Below are positions 22,050-34,000 of a DNA stretch of 64,000 bases, one piece after another. Location: contig NC_073746.1 of assembly GCF_029784135.1 (NCBI RefSeq), forward strand, positions 295,392,089 through 295,456,088. Reading direction: 5' to 3'. The translations under genes and the position numbers were made by a program. The stretch is from Toxorhynchites rutilus septentrionalis. Its lineage: Eukaryota; Arthropoda; Insecta; Diptera; Culicidae. Position 1 is the stretch's first letter; the number at the start of each line of letters is the position of its first letter. A model generated the notes under the pieces. That model was not told where the DNA came from and searched no databases. It saw nothing but the letters and a program-made list of their open reading frames with translations.

Positions 22050-25000
22050 CTACCAAAGTTTCGCAGCGGGCCAGGGTTCTACGGGCGTGTGCACCGGAAC
22101 CGGAACCGGTTTCGGGACAGCATAGGGAACAGGTGCCGGCACGGGAACGCCGACGTGTTTAACAACTTGAATCGGTACTGGGCGATCCACAGGAACCGGA
22201 TATGGGCGATCCACAGGAACCGGGTACGGTCTGTCCACTGGTACGGGGAATGGCTTCGGGACAGCGACCGGATAGGGGCGATCAACTGGGATGGGCACAT
22301 GAACCTAAACGAAGTCATATATGATGAATGATATTATTTTAAGTATGTAGGTTAGGGTGCCAATCAATGTCCTGGAAAATATATGTACATCATTGGGTGC
22401 CAATGAAAATGGTTGTCTCGAGTTTCAAAAAAATAACCCCACTTCGAAAACACACCCTAGGCAAAATATCAGCTCAATCGGACTTAATGCTGTATTCTAG
22501 TCTAGAGCAATCATCGCACTGGTGTGCACTAGCAAGTAGTTTTGACGTAGGATTACGTCTTTCGGGAACATATTGGGGTACAAATTGAAAATCGAAAATC
22601 GAGCACATCATGAAAATTGTCCAACTTCAAACGCTTATTGCTCAGTCATTTCATGATGGATTGATGAGATTTTTGCGTTAATCAATTTCGGCACTCCATA
22701 ACAATTTTTTACATTGAATCGAATAATATATGTCATGGAACTAACTAACGAATAATTAGAAAATCTCAACCCCTATCCTAACGGAAATACACACTTCTGA
22801 TTGGTCGAAATTGACGACACATGCGGTGGCTCATGTACTTACAGTTTTTGGTCAGTTATTTCCTGATGGATTTACGAGATAATTGCATCAATCGATCTGA
22901 GCACTCCATAACAATCCATCACAATTGATAAAATAATATATCATATGAAACTAACTAGCAAACAATCAAAAAATTTCCAAACGGAAATACCTCGTTCTGA
23001 TTGGTCGAAATTGAATATACGGAGAAATCGGCACATCAAAGTAGAGGGAACTTTTGCTCCCACCAAAGTGTATTCCCTAACAGAGACATCAAAACCAAGC
23101 TGCCTGGGGAAAATCGGCATTGCAAATACATGAAAGTAGGGGAGCTTTTGTTTCCACCGACATGTATTCCCTAACAGAGATTTCAAATCCAAGGTGTCTG
23201 GGGGAAATCAGCATGTAAATATGCTCGTGGTCGATAGTTTAACTATCGACCGACGCACAAATGGATAGTGCTTATTGTAACTAGCGTGGGCATTGCTGAT
23301 TGCATACTTGCTGGCGAATTAGTAGGGAGCGATGAATGAGTGTTTTTTTTATGTTCGTTCCAATAAGAATCTTTCGATGGATTAATTGAAGAATGATATT
23401 TCAATGAACTGAATAAAACCTATGTGTGATAGAATATAAATAAACTTAAAATTTGGAACTTTTATGTTGGTTGCTTCGTGAAATTTCATATCAATGACCG
23501 ATATTATTGTCCAATTGAAATTCGCATTAAGGCATGTAGCATCGTGTTCCGTTGGGTTTAAAGCGAAAATGCCATTTCCATTTCAAATATATTTTCTCTA
23601 TAATAAAACAACACTTTTTTTCTGGTGAGAAAACTTGATAATTGTGTTCGATAATGATAATTATCTTATATTACATTGATGAGTTTTTTCTTTATTTCAT
23701 CCATACATAACACAGGAGTCATCTCGTCCAGGGCCACAGAGCGCGGATTTCATCATATCTCATTCCACTTAGGCATCTCCTATCGTGTTACGCACCATCA
23801 AATGACTAATCACCATCTTTCTATCATTATCACTCTGTTATGGACATTGGTGGAGTGAACCAAGAATACCTAACAACCAGACAAAACGGCCCTTGGGCCA
23901 CCAAGAGATTAACAATGTAATTCCTCAAACATGTCCAAAATCAGCATGTAACAGATAACCTAATGGAATCCTACGTCAACTATGCGGTCGTGTCTCGGAC
24001 ACAACCCTCCTGTGACTTTTTATTATTGTTTTTTTTTCTTAGGTTATAGAAATCATTTCAACTCATTGTATTTATCAGCCACATAAATGATGGACGAAGG
24101 TGGGGGGTCTTTCAATATGGAAAACTCTTACGATGACTCCCTTTCGGTTGCACAAAAAGATGCCGTAAAGTCGCTTAAGCGCGTTCCGTGTGATACAGAA
24201 GAGTCGACGATTAAGAAATCCGCAAACCTTGCCACTCATCCCCCGAACCCTCCCGTTTCCACTCAACCATCGACCTCGCATTCCTCATCTGTTGCTCTCG
24301 ATCCCCTCTCAACCATCCAACTCATCTCTCCACTCTAACGTCACCGTTTCCGCGCAAAGCTCGTCCTCGTCTTCCCCTTATGTTGTGTCCTCTACCCGTG
24401 TCTCTAGGTTTATCCAGAAGATGCACCTGGAACTGGTCCCTGGGTTGTTTTCTTCCGGCACAAACCTAACGGGAAATCGCTCAACGTCATTATTCCTCCG
24501 TGGTCGAAATTAGAATGGTTAGACCGAACAAACTGCGTGTTGTCGTGGCTGATCGGAAGCAAGCTAACGAGATTGTTGTCGACAGTAGGTTCATTTTAGA
24601 ATATCGCACATATGTGCCCTGTCATAACGTTGAAACTTCGAGGGTGATTACAGAAACGGGTCTGACCAGCGAATTTATGGCAGATTTGAAAAGCTCCCTT
24701 TGACAAAAGTTTAAATTTTGGACTGCCAACAATTAGGGAGAGTGTCTCAGGAAGAAGGAAACACAAAATTCACGCCGTCCGACTCGTTTCGATGTAACTT
24801 TTGCTGGTTCCGCCCTCCCTGACTACGTTATGGTGGACAAATTGAGGCCACTGCGACTCTTCGTGTCAAACCCCATGACTTGCAACAAATGCAAGTCAGT
24901 TGGTCACACAGCAGATTATTGCGCCAACAAGGAGCGCTGTGCCACTAGCGAGGAGCAACATGTGGACAAATCCTGCAGTGCGACTGAGCATAAGTGTCCA

Positions 25001-28000
25001 TATTGCGGGGGGACCCCACATGTGCTCATAGCTTGTGAAACTTACAAGAGTCGCTGGGAGAAACAGAAGCGCTCGAAACGCACTTTTGCGGAAATTTTAA
25101 AGAGCGCTTCTCCACTGGCCCAACAACAACAACAACAACAACAACAACCAATATCAACACACAATACCTTTTCCACGTTGCCAGTTGATGAAATAGAAGC
25201 GGACAAGGACACAGGGAATCCCCGGCGCAAAAATGGGACCACTCCCAAAGCTGAAGGACAAGCCCCTCCGGTTATATCCCCTGTTAGCATGGATAAAAAA
25301 TCGAGTGCAGCGGACAAGCAAAATCAGGTTCCTCCTGGTTTCCGTGGGAATAATTCACCTTCGAACGACCCAGCACTCGAGGGGACATCAAAAACCTCAA
25401 ATGTCCCTATTTTTCCGTCCAGCTCAACTTCCCAATCGGGGTTTATAAAGTTGACTGACATTTTGGATCAAATCTTCACGTGTTTTAATGTTTCCGACAC
25501 CATCAGAACCATTGTCATCTCAATGCTTCCAGTATTAAAAACAATTTTACAACAACTGATGCAAAATGACCCCTCCTTGCAATGATTACCTCTCCTGATG
25601 TCTAATTGAAATAGAGAGGTCGGAGATATCACTGTTTTACAGTGGAATTGTCGTAGTCTTATCCCTAAATTGGATACATTCAAATTTTTAATTCATAAGT
25701 TCAATTGTGATGTTTTTGCTCTGTCCGGCTTTCTTCGCGAGATGATCTCTCTTTCCACGATTTTAATATTATACGCTTGGACCGCGATGACAGTTATGGA
25801 GAGGTACTATTGGGGATCAATAAGTGCCACTCATTTTTTCGAACTGACCTTCCACCTATTGGAGGGATCGAAGCTGTTGCTTGTCATGCAAACATCAGAG
25901 GCAAAGACCTCTGTATTGTCAGCTTGTATTGGCCTCCGAGAGCTGCGGTTATCCGCAAGCAACTTTTTTACATGTGCTCACTCCTTCCTGAGCCACGATT
26001 GATCTTGGGAGACTTCAACTCTCATTGCAAACCTCCTGCTAACCCAAGTGCTCTTGACCGCTCGCTTTGCTCGAATTCACTATCGTTAGATTGTAGTGGA
26101 ATGTAATCCAGGACCCCAACGGTGATCACTTGCCAATCAAAATATCTATCACCAATGGGTTGAATTCTTCTGAATCTATAAACACGACATATGGCCTCAC
26201 AAGACACATTGACTGGGAAAAATATGCGGACGCGATTGCTCTAGCCATCAGTTCCAGAGATGGTGTACCTCCAATGGAGGAGTATAACTTCCTTTCTCGT
26301 TTGATCTATGATAGCGCGGTTCGCGCTCAAACGAAACTCATCGCAGGTTCCACTATTCTTCGAAGGCCTCCCAAACCAGGGTGGGAGCACGCCAATGTTT
26401 CAAGCTTTATCAGGATAATGTGCGATTCACATAGAACGTTACGGAGAAGAATGTCTACGTTCCGTCAACGTCTCCACCAATTCACACATGCAGTCAATGC
26501 TTCCACCAGCACCGTCACGTCAAATGTCAAACGAATGATTTTAAAAAACCTACAACAATTTTAAATTGCAATGCCCTCTTTCAAATCAGCATGCCTAGAA
26601 TCAGTGCTCAATTTTGAAAAATTCAATGAAAATCATTGAAATCAATTATTTGAATGCTTAAACCCCGTAGTCCGACCCTTATTCAACAGTAATAATAAGG
26701 CGTCGTGCACAAATTGCGTAACGCGTTAAGGTGGGGGGGGGGGGGGAGGCCGGTAGCCGTTGCGTTACTTTCTGTGTATTAGAGATAGGAAATTGCGTTA
26801 TGTGGGGGGGGGGGGGGATGGTAGGCGTTTCAAAATCCGGATATTTTGCGTTACGTATTTTGTGCACGTCGCCTAAATAGAATATTTCTCTCAGCTAGTC
26901 GCGAATGATTTTCACTCCGAAATTTGGAGCTAAGAGATGTGTTGGCATAAAAAGTACAGTATGTTACACTTATAACGCGATATGCTGAGGCACCACTCAG
27001 TGTCGCATTGGAGTCGATTTTGACCAGTAGTTGGACTTTCACGACTGGTGGCGACTTCTAATGTAGGACAATAATTTGGACCCCAAACTCAATGTTTACA
27101 AAAATGTCCAATTAGAGGTAAAAATGTCCAATAAAACGTGTTGCATCACAGATCTGTTCAATTAGCTTAATGTCGAATTAGATGTAAATTACTGTACAAC
27201 CAAATCAAAACAAAATCCGAGACACAATGCCTAGACAAAAACCAAACGAGCCGTCCGTCTCCGTCAATTATTCTTTTCTACAAATCCTGCCGGTCGTTTT
27301 CGTTGAACGTATGCTGACGGGTCGTTGCGTTGCTGGTGTATGTGAATGTTTTCATGAGAATTGCATGGTAGAATCATTGACGTAACGTGACGTGAACGTG
27401 ACGTGGAGGTTGTATGTGAATCGCACTTAAATCGAATGCATTTAAAGTTTTTCGGAAACGTGGAACCATTGAGAATTTTCAAACGTTTTTAGCCCTTGAA
27501 AATAAATTCAAAAACATGATCAAAGGGAGAAAACGTGCAATTGGCGAAATTTCGTGGGAGGAAAGCGAGGAATATTCACATCGATGGATTTTGAATTTCG
27601 CACGGAAGGTTTGTCCCGATTCCATTCCCGTACAAAAAATTGTTCGAGATATTTCACAAAATAGGTGCGATCTTGATTCCGAGTTTTCGTGGTAGAATTC
27701 TCTCTTGCTCTCCTTTCATGTAACAATTCTGCTCCGGGATCGGATAGGATTAAGCTCAACTTGCTGAAAAACCTACCGGCCTCCCCCCCCCCCGTTAAGG
27801 TGGGGGGGGGGGGAGGCCGGTAGCCGTTGCGTTACTTTCTGTGTATTAGAGATAGGAAATTGCGTTATGTGGGGGGGGGGGGTGGTAGGCGTTTCAAAAT
27901 CCGGATATTTTGCGTTACGTATTTTGTGCACGTCGCCTAAATAGAATATTTCTCTCAGCTAGTCGCGAATGATTTTCACTCCGAAATTTGGATATGCTGA

Positions 28001-31000
28001 GGCACCACTCAGTGTCGCATTGGAGTCGATTTTGACCAGTAGTTGGACTTTCACGACTGGTGGCGACTTCTAATGTAGGACAATAATTTGGACCCCAAAC
28101 TCAATGTTTACAAAAATGTCCAATTAGAGGTAAAAATGTCCAATAAAACGTGTTGCATCACAGATCTGTTCAATTAGCTTAATGTCGAATTAGATGTAAA
28201 TTACTGTACAACCAAATCAAAACAAAATCCGAGACACAATGCCTAGACAAAAACCAAACGAGCCGTCCGTCTCCGTCAATTATTCTTTTCTACAAATCCT
28301 GCCGGTCGTTTTCGTTGAACGTATGCTGACGGGTCGTTGCGTTGCTGGTGTATGTGAATGTTTTCATGAGAATTGCATGGTAGAATCATTGACGTAACGT
28401 GACGTGAACGTGACGTGGAGGTTGTATGTGAATCGCACTTAAATCGAATGCATTTAAAGTTTTTCGGAAACGTGGAACCATTGAGAATTTTCAAACGTTT
28501 TTAGCCCTTGAAAATAAATTCAAAAACATGATCAAAGGGAGAAAACGTGCAATTGGCGAAATTTCGTGGGAGGAAAGCGAGGAATATTCACATCGATGGA
28601 TTTTGAATTTCGCACGGAAGGTTTGTCCCGATTCCATTCCCGTACAAAAAATTGTTCGAGATATTTCACAAAATAGGTGCGATCTTGATTCCGAGTTTTC
28701 GTGGTAGAATTCTCTCTTGCTCTCCTTTCATGTAACAATTCTGCTCCGGGATCGGATAGGATTAAGCTCAACTTGCTGAAAAACCTCCCTGATGTGGCGA
28801 AACATCGCTTGTTGAATTTATTCAATCGGTTTTTGGAGCATAATTTTTTTTCCAGATGATTGAGGACAAGTACGATTTATAGCCATGGTTGGCAACTATA
28901 ATTTTTAAAAATTAGGAAGAATGAAAATAAAAATCATGATAAATCAGGATAGCTCATATTGGGTTGTCCGAAAAGTTAATGTTGATTTTTGGGAAAATAT
29001 TTTTATTTTCAATCAAAGCATCGTAATTTAATTCTATATCCATAGATCTGTTTTACAATCTTTCACACAGCTTAAATATTCTATCCTCCAAGAACATGTT
29101 TGCTTCCTCGTTGAAAACTGCTGCGAGCCATACATGTGAGAAACAGGTTGCTTGGTAGTAGCTCATAATACAGAATCCATTCCAAATCCCACCAGAAACA
29201 GAGTATATCTTCGTTCGGGCGAAGACCAGATATGTAAATAAATTAATAAGCTTGGTATAAATCCTCGCATAAGCGAAATGCTAGTGTTTCGTCTGACTTT
29301 TTGACCGTTTATATTTTTTTCGAAAAATCTACAGCATCACTACAGTCAATTGCAGAGAAATCAATATTCAAATTTTCACTGAATTCATCATCAATGCTTT
29401 GGAATTGATTTTTACTCAACAAATGAGGAAAGCATATCAGCAGTGGAAGACTTGTTGAATTTTTTCTAATTTTTATGATATTCAGTACGGTTATAGATAT
29501 ATTTACCATAGTTCCATCATTAAAGTTGATTCTACTTTGAGTCAGACGAACAAATTACATATAAAATCTTTTTATATTGACCGTTTTATACTCTGAAACG
29601 TATTCCTACATTAATAGCTCTGGGGATACATTCACATACACATTATCCTCAATAAAGCAATGTTGTTCCTCAAAATTAATTTCGGTGTAATTTCATAAAT
29701 TCTCAGGAAATCTGGTTTCATGAAATTTTCTAGCACTGTTTTGGGAAGCCACGAAACAATTTAAGGTAGAGATAAAAAAGTTAAGTACTAAGTTCAACTT
29801 AATGTAAGATATATACAAGTGCGAACCGGAGAAATATCATGGCAGAAAACATTGGCATGGAAACCAGTATATTTATAACGAATAATGTAAAGAGTACAAA
29901 AATCAGGAAAAATCAGGATCATTTCAGAAAAATCAGGATAAATTGAGTGTTCGTCAGGATATCACGGAGCGTGCTAAAAAGTCTGGGAAATCCTGAAAAA
30001 TCAGGTTGGCATCTCTGGTTATAGCTATTCAAAAACCCGGAAAGTCCGCGTCCGACTTCAACTCGTATCGACCAATAGCAATGCTGTCTTATATACGGAA
30101 ATTGTTGGAGAAAATGATCTTGTTTCGCCTTGATCGATGGGTTGAAACGAATGGCCTACTATCAGATACACAATATGGGAATGATTGTCTTGCGTTATTT
30201 TTTTTTATATAAATCGTTTATTTTTACAGGCTCAGTTACATTAGTTTAAAGGAGCCGAATTCTTAAATATATGTTTTAAAACTATACATAAATAATTTTC
30301 CTAACACTATGGTTAGTAAGGTGGAAAACCGATTACTCGCGGTTTACTCGAGTTTAGAGGGTGACATATTCTTTCAGGAAAGGGATGGGATATAAGGGAA
30401 TTGTTACAATGTTGATGATCACACTCGATTCTTAAATCTATTCGTATATCTATTGTATATTTACATTTCAACTTATTTTACTGTTTATACCAAGGGGGCT
30501 AATCGCTCGCAATGGATGAAAAGGAGGGTATAAGGACATAGGTACAATCACACACGAAGATCGATAGATTTAAGGAAAACATATATATGGGACATGTAAT
30601 CAAGATCTAACCGAGCCAACACATCTCTCAGCGGCACATTAGGCTGTCTTCCTCGGGCCCGAAGGGAGTTTTCTAAATTCGATCTGGCGACCAGATACAC
30701 CTCGCACGACCAAACAACATGCTCGATGTCGTGATAACCTTGACCACAGACGCAGAGATTGTTGCTGGCAAGATTGAAACGAAAGAGAAGCGCATCTAAC
30801 GAACAGTGATTGGACATGAGTCGGGAGAATCAAGTCCCGACTCAAGTTCAGACTTTTGAACCACGGTTTGAGGCTAACCTTAGGGATAATCGAGTGAAAC
30901 CACCGGCCCAATTCATCTTCGTTCCATTTGCGTTGCCAGTTAGCGATGGTATTTTTACGGACTAAAGAAAAAAATTCATTGAAGGCGATTTGACGCTGGT

Positions 31001-34000
31001 AAATGTCGCCTTCAATCGCACCTACCTTTGCTAATGAGTCAGCCCTCTCATTACCCGGAATTGAGCAATGAGAAGGGACCCAGACAAAGGTAATGACATA
31101 ACAGCGTCTGGATAAAGCACTCAAAATTTCTCGTATTCTCTCAAGGAAGTACGGCGAGTGCTTTTCCTGCCTCACTGAACGGATAGCTTCGACAGAGCTA
31201 AGACTATCCGTTACAATGTAATAGTGTTCAACAGGTCGTGAGGCGACGCTGTCCAGCGCCCAGTATATCGCTGCCAATTCAGCAATATACACTGAGCAAG
31301 GATTCTGCAGACTGTGGGAGGTGCTAAAAATTCGTTGAACACTCCAAATCCTGTGGACTCATTCATAGAGGACCCATCAGTAAAGTACATATTATCACAA
31401 TTGATACCCCCATACTTTGAATCGAAGATTGTTGGAGCGATCTTCGATCGTTGATAATCTGAATATCCATGGATATCCTGCTTCATGGACAGATCAAAAT
31501 GTACAGAGGAATTGATGTAGTCAGGAAAACAAACACGGTTGTGAATATACGAATAAGGATCAACCTGCATGGAGATGAATTCATGATATGAACTCATGAA
31601 TCCGGAGTGAAAATTTAGCTCGATCAGCTGCTCAAAATTTCCGATCACCAATGGGTTCATAACCTTACACCGGATGAAGAACCGAAGAGATAATAATTTG
31701 AAGCGATCTTTTAGTGGGAGTACGCCTGCCAAAACCTCGAGACTCATGGTATGCGTTGAGGGCATACATCCCAACGCAATACGGAGACAAAGATACTGAA
31801 TTCGCTCGAGTTTAATGAGGTGTGTTTTGGCAGCTGATTGAAAACAGAAACTGCCATACTCCATCACTGAGAGAATAGTTGTTCGATTCAACATTATAAG
31901 ATCTTCGGGATGGGCTCCCCACCAGGTGCCGGTAATTGTACGGAGAAAGTTTATTCTTTGTTGACATTTTTTACTCAGATACCTAATATGGGCCCCCCAA
32001 GTACATTTGGAGTCGAACCAGACCCCAAGATACCTGAATGACATTGCATGAGTGATCGGTTTACCCAAAAGTTGAAGCTTTGGTTTTGCTGGCTTATGCT
32101 TCCTAGAAAAAACCACCATCTCTGTTTTCTCCGTAGAGAATTCGATCCCTAGCCCAATGGCCCAGGTTGAAAAATTGTTCAACGTACCTTGTAAGGGTTC
32201 TTGCAGGTCGGATTCGTTTGATCCTACGACAGACACCACTCCATCATCTGCAAGTTGTCTTAGGCTGCAATTTGGTGTAAGGCAATTGTCAATGTCGCTT
32301 ACGTAGAAGTTGTACAAAAGGGGGCTTAAACATGAGCCCTGGGGGAGGCCCTGGACCATTGGGCTAGGGACCGAATTCTCCACGGAGGAAACAGAGATGG
32401 TGGTTTTTTCTAGGAAGCATAAGTCAGCAAAACCAAAGCTTCAACTTTTGGGTAAACAGATCACTCATGCTATGTCATTCAAGTATCTTGAGGTCTGGTT
32501 CGACTTCAAATGTACTTGGGGGCCCATATTAGGTATCTGAGTTAAAAATGCCAACAAAGAATAAACTTTCTCCGTACAATTACCGGCACCTGGTGAGGAG
32601 CCCACCCCGAAGATCTTATAATTTTGTATCAAATAACTATCCTTTCAGTGATGTAGTATGGCAGTTTCTGTTTTCAATCAGCTGCCAAAACAGTTTAATA
32701 ATAGGATTAAGGCTTTATCGGTTTAAGTTCAGTCTGTGGAATTGTTCATTAACATTGCGTTGCGTTGCGTATTGCGTTGGGATGTATGCCCTTAACGCAT
32801 ACCATGAGTCTCGAAGTTTTGGTAGGCATACTCCCACTAAAAGATCGCTTCAATTTATTATCTCTTCGGTTACTCATCCAGTGTAAGGTTATAAACCCAT
32901 TGGTGATCGGGAATTTTGAGCAGCTGATCGAGCTAAATTTTTGTTCTGGATTGATTGATGATACCATGAATTCATATCCATGCAGGTTACTCCTTCTTCG
33001 TATATTCCCAGCCGTGTTTGTTTTCCTGACTACATCAATTCCTCTGTGCATTTTGATCTGTCCATGAAGCAGAAAATCCATGGAATTCCAGATTATTATC
33101 GATCGGAGTTCGTTCCAACGATCTTCAAGGCAAAGTATGGGCGTATCAATTGTGAGAATATATACTTTACCGACGGGTCCTCTATGAATGAGTCCACAGG
33201 ATTTGGAGTGTTCAACGAATTTTTTAGCACCCCCCACAGTCTTCAGAATCCTTTCTCAGTGTATATTGCTGAATTGGCAGCAATTTACTGGGCGCTGGAC
33301 AGCGTCGCCTCACGGCCTGTTGAACACTATTACATTGTAACGGATAGTCTTATTTAGCTCTGTCGAAGCTATCCGTTCAGTGAGGCCGGGAAAGCACACG
33401 CCGTACTTCCTTGAGAGAATACGAGAAATTTTGAGTGCTTTATCCAGACGCTGTTATGTCATTACCTTTGTCTGGGTCCATTCACATTGCTCAATTCCGG
33501 GTAATGAGAGGGCTGACTCATTAGCAAAGGTGCAATTGAAGACGATATTTATCAGCGTTAAATCGCCTTTAATGAATTTTATTCTTTAGTCCGCAAAAAT
33601 ACCATCGTTAACTGGCAACGCAAGTGGAATGAAGATGAATTGGGCCGGTGGTGTCACTCGATTATCCCTAAGCCTAATAGCCTCAAACCGTGGTTCAAAA
33701 GTCTGGAATTGAGTCGGGACTTTATTCGCACCTTCTCCCGATTCATGTCCAATCACTGTTCGTTAGATGCACTACTCTTCCGTTTCAATCTTGTCAGCAG
33801 CAATCTCTGCGTTTGTGGCCAAGGTTATCACGACATCGAGCACGTTGTTTGGTCGTGCGAGGTGTATCTGGTCGCCAGATCGAATTTAGAAAACTCCCTT
33901 CGGGCCCGAGGAAGACAGCCTAATGTGCCGCTGAGAGATGTGTTGGCTCGGTTAGATCTTGATTACATGTCCCATATATATGTTTTCCTTAAATCTATCG

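Larger units (their letters stand above)
26411..27428. mobile_element. Insertion with GTGCGATTCACATA ends
   Basis: This block splits LINE copy A. The left begins GTGCGATTCACATAGAACG (26418) and the right, reverse-complemented, begins GTGCGATTCACATACAACC, with ACGTCACGTT repeats just inside. The same end occurs at about 7488. Inside are two other MITEs (26699-26873 and 26955-27196), so it is itself a nest. No transposase found. Confidence 0.65.
24080..30197 (+). mobile_element. I-superfamily LINE, copy A (ORF1 plus broken ORF2)
   Basis: This is the only copy with ORF1. It comprises ORF1 at 24087-25585, the ORF2 start at about 25630, then ORF2 pieces at 25630-26410, 27429-27774, 28438-28883 and 30018-30197. 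The breaks are an insertion (26411-27428), a 1 kb tandem duplication, and a hAT-like insertion (28884-30017). Order and spacing follow copy D at 47.7-52 kb. The 3' third is absent: at 30198 the sequence switches into the tail of copy B. The outer 5' boundary is uncertain by tens of bases. Confidence 0.85.
25630..30197 (+). pseudogene. LINE ORF2 of copy A (endonuclease and start of RT), fragmented
   Basis: ORF2 starts with TVLQWNCRSLIPKLDTFKF, the endonuclease N-terminus. Compared with copy D, it lost 7 bases of the SETWL motif (near 25729). It also lost about 115 bp after the GDFNSH motif (near 26024), removing catalytic-loop sequence. The linker resumes in fragments at 27429 and 28438, each lacking about 65 bp internally relative to copy D at about 48765-48835. 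The RT N-terminal block (SYIRKLLEKMILFRLDRW) is at 30085-30155, and the sequence stops after YG-NDCLAL. The protein cannot be made. Confidence 0.82.

Noticed and set aside
22014..22331. Plus-strand 105-codon frame rich in Arg/Asn/His
   Set aside because: It is the antisense shadow of the PVPVDRP repeats of the cuticular exon.
26731..26819. CRISPR-like or satellite array from the G-run repeats
   Set aside because: The G runs are internal to a MITE with TAA duplication. There are no regular spacers.
27264..28494. Two identical 72-codon minus-strand frames as a duplicated gene
   Set aside because: They lie within MITE and insertion sequence carried in the tandem duplication. No motif or promoter context supports a gene.
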